Positions 25,036 to 33,272 of a DNA stretch of 64,000 nt are shown here, one piece after another. The translations under genes were made by a program, and so were the position numbers. Each line of letters begins with the position of its first letter. Position 1 is the stretch's first letter. Origin of the DNA: Candidatus Thorarchaeota archaeon (lineage in GTDB: Archaea; Asgardarchaeota; Thorarchaeia; Thorarchaeales; Thorarchaeaceae); the NCBI GenBank assembly GCA_013388835.1, contig JACAEL010000055.1:1-64000 (forward strand), in the 5' to 3' direction. Below the pieces are notes generated by a model, which was given only the letters and a program-made list of their open reading frames with translations, did no database searches and was not told the DNA's origin.

Positions 25036-25298
25036 TCGCTCAGAATGGTCCTCGCGCTCCATCTGTCAGACATATGCATTGAGTCTTGGAGACCATACTG
25101 CGGTGTGCAAGATGAGTCAGTGCCAGACTGCAACAGGTCTGGTAGTGATAGGCTTCAATCTAGTCAAGTTGCGCCATGAAGTTCCTGAAACATCCGTGCA
25201 CCAATGAAATACGACCGTGAAACGCAGCTCCTCATCATCATCGGACCAGTATTCACAGACGGTAATGTAAGGCGTTCGTGCTGTCTTCTACTGTTCGC
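25036..25298. other. Intergenic stretch after tRNA-Arg with no recognised gene
   Basis: About 260 bp before the end of the convergent radical SAM gene. No plausible frame, hairpin or repeat was noticed. Confidence 0.4.
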
Positions 25299-27005
25299 TC
25301 AACTGCCAAATACGAGAGATTCGGACAGCCAATCGGGAACCTTGCATTCAATGAGACGCTCTAGCTCAGTAATGGTGGCGGGTGAATGACTCTTTATCCG
25401 TGCGGCTCTCTTCGCACCTATACCAGGTATCATCTCCAGCTGTGACATTGTAGCGGTCTTGATGTCAAACGGGTATGGGAGCACCGTGACAGATCGTGGG
25501 CCATGGTCCACTACAAACACATCCATCGTATCGATGGTTCCAGAGCCCATCGGCATATGACAGAGGAGCGGATAGGATGCAAGCGGTCTCAGCAGGTAGT
25601 TGTTCCCCTCTTGCTGCTCCGCGAAGACCGAACGAATGACTGTCCCTAGAGGTGCCACCCTTCTGAGCATCGGAATGTCAATCATTCTCCGGACTTCCTC
25701 CTTGTGTCGGAAGAACTCGTTGTGTTTCAGACCACGCACCTTCTCAGAAGCGACTCTTGTCTGTGGGAAGCCTATCACCTGGCGGATGTTGATTCGTCTG
25801 AGGAGCAGGCCCCGCCGCAGCACCTCCGTGAGAAAGACCATGTTGTGGTCTGCAGTCGCTCTGCTCTCGCCCGGCAGTCCATAGACAAAGTTCACTCCAG
25901 GGAGAAGATGCGGAAGTCCGCGACCGGGTCGTGTGGATCCAACCTCGTTTAGAAGGGCGATTGCCTCTAGGGCCTCTTCCGGGGTCGCCTTCAGATTGTT
26001 CCTTCGGACGACCTCAGGGTCTGCAGACTCTACACCGAGGGCGGCAACGTCGCCAGGTGTATGGTACCTCATGATTGCCTTCGCGACCTCCCGACTCTCT
26101 TCCGGGTGTCGCGCAATCGTTCCCGGGTTCACATTGTCTATGTGCAGTACGCTCAAATCGGGGGCGACCCGTCGAGTCTTGGAGAACAGCTCCTCAATGA
26201 CAGCAGGCTCTGGCCGGGGATACTCCTCATCACCCATCTGCTTGGACCCATAGGTGAAGAGATCAGCCTGGCGACCAATCCTGAAGGCGCGTATTCCAGA
26301 TGCGTAGAGGGCCTCTATCTCCTCAACGATGCAGTTGATCTGACGCTGTTGCGGCGACCCATAGAGAGGCTCGGTACAAAAAGAACAGCCCCCCGTGAGG
26401 AACCGGGGACACCCCCTGTAGGTCTCAATCTCGCAGATCACATGGCCTCTGTGGAAGCCGGGCGCCTGCTTGACAATGGCAGAACCCTTGACGGCGAAGG
26501 TCTCCACCTCCGAGGGGGAGCTTCTCGTCACGCTCAAGTCTAGCGAGTCGAGGGCACTACCGCTCCGGAGCGACTCGGATAGGACTATCTCCGCATCACC
26601 CTTTACTATGTAGTCGAAAGGTGGGGACAGAGTGTCTGCGCTTAGGGCCACTCTGCCACCTTCAACACCACACCCGAAGCGGGCCCATGGTCCCACAAGC
26701 AACTTCGGCACGGACTCAAGCCGGGGGTCTGAGAAGAGCGTACGAGCCTCATTGACAGAGATAGGTGTGCCTCCGAGATACTTGCCGGGGACGATCATTC
26801 CTGCGATTAGAATGACCATGTCAGCCGAGCTCCATAGCCGGCGTGCCGAGTCGAAGCTGATACGCACTTGGTCGATTGTCTGATAGACCACCTCTGTGTG
26901 AGGACTACAAGTCCATATTGCCCCAGCTATGTAGCGCGGGTACGTGCTCATGTATGGAGGCACGCCGAGGCAGGTGGGCTCATCCACATACCCATCGACA
27001 ATCAC
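25299..27005 (-). CDS. Radical SAM protein with C-terminal helix-hairpin-helix (COG1031-like)
   Basis: The 568-residue protein has an N-terminal B12-binding-like region (VDGYVDEPTCLGVPPYMSTYPRYIAG), the radical SAM cysteines in ETYRGCPRFLTGGCSFC (C-x7-C-x2-C), and a C-terminal HhH (MIPGIGAKRAARIKSH). Archaeal COG1031 proteins have this order. The unusual cysteine spacing is characteristic of that group. The reaction is unknown; it may act on a nucleic acid because of the HhH. It lies 12 bp downstream of thiL on the same strand. Confidence 0.85.
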   Translation of the reverse strand: MIVDGYVDEPTCLGVPPYMSTYPRYIAGAIWTCSPHTEVVYQTIDQVRISFDSARRLWSSADMVILIAGMIVPGKYLGGTPISVNEARTLFSDPRLESVPKLLVGPWARFGCGVEGGRVALSADTLSPPFDYIVKGDAEIVLSESLRSGSALDSLDLSVTRSSPSEVETFAVKGSAIVKQAPGFHRGHVICEIETYRGCPRFLTGGCSFCTEPLYGSPQQRQINCIVEEIEALYASGIRAFRIGRQADLFTYGSKQMGDEEYPRPEPAVIEELFSKTRRVAPDLSVLHIDNVNPGTIARHPEESREVAKAIMRYHTPGDVAALGVESADPEVVRRNNLKATPEEALEAIALLNEVGSTRPGRGLPHLLPGVNFVYGLPGESRATADHNMVFLTEVLRRGLLLRRINIRQVIGFPQTRVASEKVRGLKHNEFFRHKEEVRRMIDIPMLRRVAPLGTVIRSVFAEQQEGNNYLLRPLASYPLLCHMPMGSGTIDTMDVFVVDHGPRSVTVLPYPFDIKTATMSQLEMIPGIGAKRAARIKSHSPATITELERLIECKVPDWLSESLVFGS

Positions 27006-27017
27006 AGCTCGCTCCAG

Positions 27018-28010
27018 CTAGCTCCACTCCCTGAAATTGTCATATCCCCTTGCGGGTATGACGGTTTCGACCCCATCTGCAACATACCTCACCCCTGAGC
27101 CCTCTGATACCTGCCCAATCACCATCAGTGACGCTTTGTTGAGCCGCCCGACGCTCACTGCAGATTCGATCTTGTCCGATGGAATGGTCATGACAACCGA
27201 GAATTCCTCGCCGCCATTCATGATGAGTTCCAGCAGGTCTAGACCGTGTTGTGCTGCAAACTCCTGCACCCCTGATGAGATGGGCAGGCGATTGACAGAG
27301 AATGATAGACCCGCCTGATCTGCCATCATGTTCAGCGTTACCCCCAGTCCGTCACTGCTATCCATTGCCGCAGTCACCAATTCTCTTCTGGAAAGAGATT
27401 CCACAAGACCAAAGTGAAGCTCGGGCTTGTATGCTGCATTTAGAGCGCGGTCTCTCAGAGTCGGTGACGCGTCCAGTCCCTTCAGAAGAATCCTGTAGGC
27501 CACAGAGGTCAGACCGAAGCTATCAGTCACGACAATGAGGTCACCAGGTCGTGCTCCACCACGCAGCACGATTCTATCGGGAGGACAAAACCCGATGGCC
27601 ACCCCTGTGAGGACAGTGTCCGGAGCGGAACCAGTGTCACCTCCAATGAACGTCACACCATTCTTGAGCCCGTATTGGGAGTACCCCCTGACAAACTCCA
27701 AGGCCTCAGAAAGGTCGAGGTCTGGGGGAACACATAGAGATAGCATGCTGGCAGCAGGACGTACTCCTTTGGCAACCAAATCACTCAGAACCATGACTGC
27801 TGTCTTTCGCCCCACTTGGGCGCTAGTCATTCCTGGCAGCCGGTCTGTGGACGAGACAAAGGTGTCGACGTTCAGAACCGCATTCAATTCAGGAACGGCA
27901 GCCAAGTCCGAGGCGTCCTCATCGAATCCCAGTCTGGCTCCATGAGCCATTCCAACCAGAGACCGTATCTCTGACAGTAGTCGTCTCTCGCCGACCTCAC
28001 CTATCTTCAT
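27018..28010 (-). CDS. thiL: Thiamine-monophosphate kinase-like protein (ThiL)
   Basis: ThiL makes thiamine diphosphate from the monophosphate. The 330 residues show the PurM-like fold: KIGEVGERRLLSEI, FDEDASDL, LNVDTFVSSTD, MVLSDLVAKGVRP, GGDTGSAPD, MDSSDGLG and NGGEEFSVV. These Asp-rich motifs are the metal/ATP sites of ThiL. ATG 28010 fits the family start. The gene runs divergently from tRNA-Thr, ~80 bp away. Confidence 0.88.
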   Translation of the reverse strand: MKIGEVGERRLLSEIRSLVGMAHGARLGFDEDASDLAAVPELNAVLNVDTFVSSTDRLPGMTSAQVGRKTAVMVLSDLVAKGVRPAASMLSLCVPPDLDLSEALEFVRGYSQYGLKNGVTFIGGDTGSAPDTVLTGVAIGFCPPDRIVLRGGARPGDLIVVTDSFGLTSVAYRILLKGLDASPTLRDRALNAAYKPELHFGLVESLSRRELVTAAMDSSDGLGVTLNMMADQAGLSFSVNRLPISSGVQEFAAQHGLDLLELIMNGGEEFSVVMTIPSDKIESAVSVGRLNKASLMVIGQVSEGSGVRYVADGVETVIPARGYDNFREWS

Positions 28011-28088
28011 GACCAATCTCAAGCGTCGAGTCGCCAGCTCGATGATAAACCTTTATTAACGGAGATACAGGCAATCGCCTCCGGATTA

Positions 28089-28224
28089 GCCTCGGTGGCC
28101 AAGTGGTTACGGCGTCTGTCTCGTAAACAGAAGAACGTTGGCTGATTCCCAGCCCTCGGTCGAATCGCGGGTTCAAAAGACTGCATGACTCGCATGTGGT
28201 CGGAATGTCCCGCCCGGGGCTCCA
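28089..28224 (+). tRNA. tRNA-Thr(CGT) with two introns (variable region and T-loop)
   Basis: Acceptor GCCTCGG pairs with CCGGGGC (28214-28220), then T and an encoded CCA. The anticodon stem TCTGT/ACAGA encloses CTCGTAA (anticodon CGT, 28122-28124). The variable region (28132-28166) is 35 nt instead of 5 and contains GGCTG/CAGCC. The T-stem GCGGG/CCCGC encloses a 37-nt loop (28172-28208) with a 9-bp stem, GACTGCATG/CATGTGGTC, including wobbles. Removing ~30 nt from each leaves 73 nt. Splice sites are approximate. Confidence 0.87.
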
Positions 28225-28295
28225 CTCCATCATCTCGCCATACTGCAACCAGCAGTTCGTATTCTGGCTCAACCACAGTCATTTCTGCGCGCATG

Positions 28296-29675
28296 TCAAT
28301 CGGTCACGGACTTGACTACAGCCCGACCCCATCCTGAGCGGGAGATGGATGTGATTATGCCCAAGTTGAGGACTAGTATGACGAGGAAGAGCCAGTAGGG
28401 ACCGAGGAAAGTGTAGATGTAACCTCCGGCCACAGGCGCTACCGAAGCGAGGAATACCACAATCACCCAGAAGACGGTCAGACCCTTTGCGGAGTCGCTG
28501 GATGGCAGGTTCTTCTGCACAAAGGAGATTATCACGTTCCACCACAGTAAGTCATTTGTGTACTTCAGTACTATTGCTACAAAGGCAGTTGTCATCAATA
28601 CGCCCAGACCAGGATAGACAGACTCGAGCAGGACCCCCAGCTGCGGGGGACCCCAGAGTGGGAAGACCGGCGCCACGAGCAGTAGGAGCGCGCTTACTGG
28701 CATCATTGCGTAGACAATCAGTCCGGCACGTCGAATCCCAGATGTGTCAGACACATGTCCAATCTTGAGCAGAAGCGGAAACGAGATGACCAGATAGAAC
28801 AACATTGTCAGGTTGATGCCCATGATTCCGACTCCGAGCACCTCACTGGCGTAGATTAGCGCGCCAAGCCTGAAGAGGCCATCACTTATCGCATCACAGA
28901 CCACGACCCCCACCAGACAGGGGACTGAAACCATGAGGAGTCTGGCGGCCCTGGCGTTTTCGGAGAGGAACGTCCTTAGAAGAGACCCGACGCGTTGAGA
29001 ACGCCTTCTGGGAGAGGGGTCAAGCCGCATCCGGGCCACTGCACATAGAAGAAGGAGGAAGCCCCCCATGAGATGCATCTGCTGGATTGCAGTGGTGAAC
29101 CCTACTGTAAGAGTGAAGACCCCGAGCAGGAGCAGCACAGGCACTCCTAGTATACTGCCTGCAGTGAAGAGAGCAAGGGCAAAGCCACTCCTCTCAGTCT
29201 TGACCGTATCAAGTATGTATGCCGTCGAACCGCTTCGCGCTATGTCAGCACCTGCGTAAAGCAGCATCGCCGTCATGATGAGAAAGGTCTCACGGCTCAG
29301 TCCGATTATGAGGAAGTAGAGTGCTACGGGAGCCATGACGACAACTGCAGAGATCTTTCGGTCAATGGTGTCACCGATGTATCCTCCAAGGGCTCTGCAG
29401 ACCGCACCCACAAGGCTCACGATTCCGGTGGCGGTACCAATGAAGAGAAGGTCCCAGCCGATTGTGTACAGATAGAGAGGCATGTATGAGTTCAGCACGA
29501 TGAAGCCACTCGACACCCACGACGTGATGAGGAATACTGGATAGTTCCTCCAAGATAAGACCTCCTTGAAGGAACTCCAACGGGACGACTGGGTGGCGGC
29601 CACAGGCCTCGGCTTCTGTTCAACTCCCTCTGTCTGAGGCGAGTCTTTCACTTCAATTGAACTGGTTGCGGTCAT
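28296..29675 (-). CDS. Major facilitator superfamily transporter
   Basis: About 459 residues with around 12 membrane segments. The loop between helices 2 and 3 reads CRALGGYIGDTIDRK (the MFS GxxxDxxxR-like motif). The substrate cannot be inferred. ATG 29675 follows a TATA-like ttaatattc by ~25 bp, giving a short leader. The N-terminal ~35 residues are cytoplasmic and polar. The upstream side borders the remnant of an integrated element. Confidence 0.82.
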   Translation of the reverse strand: MTATSSIEVKDSPQTEGVEQKPRPVAATQSSRWSSFKEVLSWRNYPVFLITSWVSSGFIVLNSYMPLYLYTIGWDLLFIGTATGIVSLVGAVCRALGGYIGDTIDRKISAVVVMAPVALYFLIIGLSRETFLIMTAMLLYAGADIARSGSTAYILDTVKTERSGFALALFTAGSILGVPVLLLLGVFTLTVGFTTAIQQMHLMGGFLLLLCAVARMRLDPSPRRRSQRVGSLLRTFLSENARAARLLMVSVPCLVGVVVCDAISDGLFRLGALIYASEVLGVGIMGINLTMLFYLVISFPLLLKIGHVSDTSGIRRAGLIVYAMMPVSALLLLVAPVFPLWGPPQLGVLLESVYPGLGVLMTTAFVAIVLKYTNDLLWWNVIISFVQKNLPSSDSAKGLTVFWVIVVFLASVAPVAGGYIYTFLGPYWLFLVILVLNLGIITSISRSGWGRAVVKSVTD

Positions 29676-29782
29676 TGTCCTATCGCAAGAGAGTGTAACA
29701 TCGAGAATATTAACTGGGACTGACAGAAAGCGACACTGGCACCACCTGTGTGTGTGCAAGAACATCACAGGACTGTTTTGGC

Positions 29783-29872
29783 GACCTTCTCGTCATGGTG
29801 TGCAAGAAGTGCCACTCCATAGCAGATGCGGGAAGAGGCAGGATGAAGTATGTCAGACCGCCACTGAAGTGA
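29783..29872 (+). pseudogene. Remnant of the HNH endonuclease gene (last ~29 codons)
   Basis: These 90 bp match the 3' end of the intact HNH gene at 34008-34097 in the same frame up to the stop codon (DLLVMVCKKCHSIADA then GRGRMKYVRPPLK). Nothing of the upstream HNH gene remains; the match starts abruptly next to the MFS promoter. It is the left copy of a 170-bp direct repeat. Confidence 0.85.
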
Positions 29873-29914
29873 ATGCGCCGTGAGACTGACGTGTAAGCAG
29901 TCAGGGATTTGTGA

Positions 29915-29952
29915 TGGTGCGGAAGGCTAGATTTGAACTCGCGAATCCCTAC
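29915..29952 (-). pseudogene. 3' fragment of tRNA-Leu (attachment-site remnant)
   Basis: Matches the CCA, acceptor, T-arm and part of the variable arm of the intact tRNA-Leu at 34140-34177. Two substitutions in the acceptor strand (gcggaaggctag versus gcggagggcgag) would weaken pairing, and the 5' two-thirds of the tRNA is missing, so it cannot be functional. Confidence 0.8.
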
Positions 29953-29974
29953 AACCATTCTTCGTGAGCAGATA

Positions 29975-29995
29975 CACACTTGCGGAGGAAGTGTG
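29975..29995. repeat. Hairpin near the left end of the element
   Basis: CACACTT-gcggagg-AAGTGTG is a perfect 7-bp stem just inside the left boundary. It could be regulatory or part of a replication origin. Confidence 0.4.
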
Positions 29996-30124
29996 AATAC
30001 TGAGAGGAAGGCATTCCAAGACACTGGCGATGCTGGATGACAGCTTGGCGAGAGCACTCTGCCAGTCACATCACAACCCGGTGCTGGGCGGAATGAACTC
30101 ACACGAGTCATCACCATCTCGTAT

Positions 30125-30319
30125 GTGCCGGTGGCATTCCTTCTTCGCTGTATAGGAGAACAAAAGGAGACGGATTGTATCGGAATGTGTGAGAGGCAGT
30201 ACCAAGAGGGACTTGAAGAAAGTCTTCGTTCCCTCACAGAGAAGACCTGCCTCGATGATCTGCGTCTCATAATCGAGCGGGAACTCACTATCCCGCTCCC
30301 TTGGAGGTGCTTCACCTGA
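30125..30319 (+). CDS. Possible small protein of the element, unknown function
   Basis: A 64-residue frame with an acidic helical core (QYQEGLEESLRSLTEKTCLDDLRLIIERELT). It overlaps the next small gene by 19 bp, which could reflect coupling. There is no obvious ribosome-binding sequence, so it may not be translated. Confidence 0.35.
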   Translation: MPVAFLLRCIGEQKETDCIGMCERQYQEGLEESLRSLTEKTCLDDLRLIIERELTIPLPWRCFT

Positions 30320-30585
30320 AGACAAGACTGACCCAGTCCAAGAAGGGCAGGTCCTTGCTCCTGACCTTCCATGAGGGCTTCTCAACATACACCATCACTC
30401 TGCCCATGCCATACGCTGTCCGCTTCTTCGCGGAAGGACTCGTCAGCAGCCTTGAGATGCTCCACGAGCAGTCCGATGTGAGGAAGGAACTCGCGAGCAA
30501 GGACGGTGAGAAGGCATTTATCCAAGAGATGATTCGGAAGGCCGCTGGACTCCTCGAACGACTTCTGAAGTGCGAACAGGAATGA
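30301..30585 (+). CDS. Small element-encoded protein of unknown function
   Basis: The 94-residue frame starts at TTG 30301 (or GTG 30307). It has a basic N-terminus, a beta-like stretch (RSLLLTFHEGFSTYTITLPMP) and a long charged C-terminal helix. It ends 6 bp before the primase gene and so is probably its operon partner. It could be an accessory or copy-control protein. No family was recognised. Confidence 0.5.
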   Translation: MEVLHLKTRLTQSKKGRSLLLTFHEGFSTYTITLPMPYAVRFFAEGLVSSLEMLHEQSDVRKELASKDGEKAFIQEMIRKAAGLLERLLKCEQE

Positions 30586-30591
30586 CAGAGG

Positions 30592-31575
30592 ATGAACGAA
30601 ACGGTCGTGCGTTCCCGCTCAGCGCTACTCAGGCAGTACTATGGAGCGGCACAGCTCGGCTGGTTCCACCCAAGGTCGCTTCACTGGGCCAAGGTAGTGA
30701 CCGAAGACGGCTTCTGGCGATGGATCCGTTCGGACAGTGGTGTAAGACGCAGACTGCTCAAGAAACCTCCAGTGCACGTGTACCAGACAGTTCTCAGGTT
30801 CAAGACTGACGGGCCACCGCGCGGTTGGAGGAGCACCGGATACCTCCTTGGCGGCCCAGTCCTGTTCGAAACCGACCTCTTTGACAAGAGCGAGCCTCTC
30901 TCCGTCTGGAAGGTTGTTGACTCAATCCACATCATAGATGGACTGGTCGACCTCATGAGGGACCGAGGTGACTACCGGCCAGACTGTATCACCTACAGCG
31001 GTTTCCGCGGCGTGCATGTGATGTTCTCCCAATCTACAACTCCCAAGAGCTTCATTACCTTGGAAGGACAGGACAGCAGACCGAGAGACCTGAGAAATTT
31101 CGTGAGGTCAAGGAAGCATATGGCTCGCTCAGTAGGGTGTTGGTGCAGGGAGTGGGACTGGAAGGTCAGTGCTGACATATGGCGTGTGGCCAGAGTGCCC
31201 TGGAGCATACACGGCAGCTCAGCTCTGCGGGCAATACCTCTGAAACCCCGGTCCACTCCTTCAAGCGTCACGAGGCAACTGCGAGAGGCGAGCCCCTTCA
31301 GCTTCACCTCATCAATCCACGTGAGGACTAAACGACACATCCCGCCATTCGTCTTTGTGGACGGTGAGACCTACGGCCCCTACGGAAAGGGATGGACGAC
31401 CAGACTGCCCATTGCCGTGGCACTGCACCTGATCTGGCAGGACCTAGCGAGACCTCGGGAGGCAGGTCCGCGAAGGACATCGACTTGGTTCGAGAGAGGC
31501 TGGCAGGTGTTGTTCCATGCATCTGCGGAGGCGCGTCATGAGCACGATATGTCTGCAGGGAGGTCATCAGGATGA
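30592..31575 (+). CDS. PriS-family archaeo-eukaryotic primase of the element
   Basis: Synthesises primers (and possibly DNA) for replication. The 327 residues show the PriS motif order: an N-terminal LLRQYYGAAQLGWFHPRS helix, a metal-binding acid pair in LFETDLFD (E93/D95/D98), the nucleotide-binding YSGFRGVHVMFS (135-146), and DWKVSADIWRVARVPWSIHG (189-208), which matches the third-Asp/RLIRLPGSLHG motif of PriS. The zinc-knuckle cysteines of cellular PriS were not seen. Its stop overlaps the next gene's ATG (ATGA). It is probably an element replicase, since it lies between attachment-like repeats. Confidence 0.8.
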   Translation: MNETVVRSRSALLRQYYGAAQLGWFHPRSLHWAKVVTEDGFWRWIRSDSGVRRRLLKKPPVHVYQTVLRFKTDGPPRGWRSTGYLLGGPVLFETDLFDKSEPLSVWKVVDSIHIIDGLVDLMRDRGDYRPDCITYSGFRGVHVMFSQSTTPKSFITLEGQDSRPRDLRNFVRSRKHMARSVGCWCREWDWKVSADIWRVARVPWSIHGSSALRAIPLKPRSTPSSVTRQLREASPFSFTSSIHVRTKRHIPPFVFVDGETYGPYGKGWTTRLPIAVALHLIWQDLARPREAGPRRTSTWFERGWQVLFHASAEARHEHDMSAGRSSG

Positions 31576-33269
31576 CATCCGTGTGCCCGTGCGGGCGTTC
31601 ATGCGGCAGCTGCGTCTACGGACACCTCTGTGGAGGATGTCTTGAAGAGGGCTGCATCCATGTGAGGGCAGAGCGACACGAGTCGGTATTGCATCGCACC
31701 AAGTGTCTGTTCTGCTCGAAGAAGAGGCTGGAGGGGCCATGCTCGCACGGTCCACTTGTGCCACCCAAGGAGTTTGAGCTTGTCAGTCCACAGGTGCTTG
31801 AGAACAACGTTGACGAGTGGAGCAGGCTTCGTGTGGACTACTCAGACCAGCCAGAACAACCGGACTGGCCGCTATTGGTCCCCGAAGTGTCAGATGTGAC
31901 CGAAACGACGTCGCGCCTTGGTGTGAATCTGGACGAGGGACGATGGAGTCTTGGCACATGGAGAGCGATAGCTTGGGACATGACGGGGTACTTGTTCGAC
32001 AGAGTACACGGGGCACCATGGGTCAGGAAGTCTTCACCCGAAGAGAACAACTGGTACTATCTTACGAAACGACATGCGGGACGGATTGATGACCTCATCT
32101 TCGTTGACAGGTTGCCGGACCAGCTGGCGATGCAGACCCCGCCCTCGGGAGCTATCGCGGAGTATCTGAACCGGCTCTTCAGCTGCCAATGGAGCCTCTT
32201 CGCCGACAAGAAGCCCAGACTGTGGCTGCTGACTCACGGTCATCCGAGCTATGTTGACTGGCCACCAGCATGGCACTGGAACCTCGGCATTCGGATGCTT
32301 GCCAGTCTCATCTCCTATGTTGGACCGGCGGTTTCAGACATGCTTCTCTCGCCGGAAGGCGTATGGTATCCAGACAGGAGTGGCAAGACTGACGGCCCAA
32401 TTCCTGCACCCTACGTCTTCGCAGGTGACGACTCTAGGCTGGTGTTCTCAGAGTACGCAGAGATGCACTGGAGCAGTTTCCCGGGCATCATACCGTTCGT
32501 CCCCGGTGCAGACACCGCCCAACTGTCTTGGTTTGCCACGCAACTAGTAGACTTCGGCTATGTCACTCTAGCACTGGACGCACTGAATACAATCGCCCAC
32601 GAGAACTTCGCGGGACTGCCTGAGGCCGTGCAGTGCCTGAGACGTGCCGGGGCACAACATGTCATAGTCTATGGTCCTTGGCCTCTCCATCCTCCGTCCA
32701 GCTTCGTCCCTCTTCGGAACGTCACCTATATTCCGTCTGCCCACCATATGGACATGACCGATGCGCCTGCAAGGTTCTGGAGAAAGCAAACTGAAACGCA
32801 GAAGGAGGGGGAGAGATGGCAACAGATTCCCAACTACAGGACCACACCGCTCAGGGAGATAGCTCATCGTGATGACTTGGAGTTCTGTTCATGTCCCGCA
32901 TGCAAGGCGGCAATGACTCGAGAGGGGAGTCCAGTCAGCATCTGGCGATGGGGTCACCTTCTGCAGGCCGGACTGAGATGGCAGAAACGCTCCAAGTCCG
33001 CAAGGGAGGAGGCAGTTTCCGAATCGGCTGAGGAAACCCGCCTCTGGTATCAGGGACCTTCATACACAGTCTTCAGGCGTTGTCTGACCTACCCCTCAGA
33101 GTCACGCCATGTGTGCCGCGATGAATACTTCGACACTATCAGGGTCGCCGAAACGAGAATGGATGTGGTGTACCCAGATGGCTGGACAGCTCTGCCAGAG
33201 CAAATCCGTTGGACTGGTTGGAGAGGAGGACACGAATGGCAGTCCGACTTCCCGCGACTGGGGGACTGA
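31572..33269 (+). CDS. Cys-rich protein of unknown function, possibly TGT/DpdA-like
   Basis: The 565-residue protein starts with a cysteine cluster: CPCGRSCGSCVYGHLCGGC, then EEGC, a His-rich stretch and CLFC (residues ~5-50), similar in style to DUF3795-type zinc or iron-sulfur domains. The middle (~260-400) alternates strands and helices like a TIM barrel (GIIPFVPGADTAQLSWFATQL; AGAQHVIVYGPWPL). Near residue 440 is CSCPAC followed ~19 residues later by His, resembling the CxCxxC...H zinc site of tRNA-guanine transglycosylases and their DNA-modifying DpdA relatives. This assignment is tentative. The gene overlaps the primase gene by 4 bp and precedes the HNH gene by 3 bp. Confidence 0.6.
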   Translation: MTSVCPCGRSCGSCVYGHLCGGCLEEGCIHVRAERHESVLHRTKCLFCSKKRLEGPCSHGPLVPPKEFELVSPQVLENNVDEWSRLRVDYSDQPEQPDWPLLVPEVSDVTETTSRLGVNLDEGRWSLGTWRAIAWDMTGYLFDRVHGAPWVRKSSPEENNWYYLTKRHAGRIDDLIFVDRLPDQLAMQTPPSGAIAEYLNRLFSCQWSLFADKKPRLWLLTHGHPSYVDWPPAWHWNLGIRMLASLISYVGPAVSDMLLSPEGVWYPDRSGKTDGPIPAPYVFAGDDSRLVFSEYAEMHWSSFPGIIPFVPGADTAQLSWFATQLVDFGYVTLALDALNTIAHENFAGLPEAVQCLRRAGAQHVIVYGPWPLHPPSSFVPLRNVTYIPSAHHMDMTDAPARFWRKQTETQKEGERWQQIPNYRTTPLREIAHRDDLEFCSCPACKAAMTREGSPVSIWRWGHLLQAGLRWQKRSKSAREEAVSESAEETRLWYQGPSYTVFRRCLTYPSESRHVCRDEYFDTIRVAETRMDVVYPDGWTALPEQIRWTGWRGGHEWQSDFPRLGD

Positions 33270-33272
33270 GAG

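Larger units (their letters stand above)
29783..29952. repeat. Left copy of 170-bp direct repeat (HNH 3' end plus tRNA-Leu 3' fragment)
   Basis: Aligns without gaps to 34008-34177 (offset 4225) with about six mismatches. The last 35 bp correspond to the 3' part of the tRNA-Leu gene (acceptor strand, T-arm, half of the variable arm) on the minus strand, with several changes in the acceptor strand. It is interpreted as an attachment-site copy. Confidence 0.85.

Noticed and set aside
29710-30372. 220-residue minus-strand frame across the left repeat
   Set aside because: Antisense to the HNH remnant and tRNA fragment; Ser/Arg-rich, and part is the usual nonsense translation of a tRNA 3' end.
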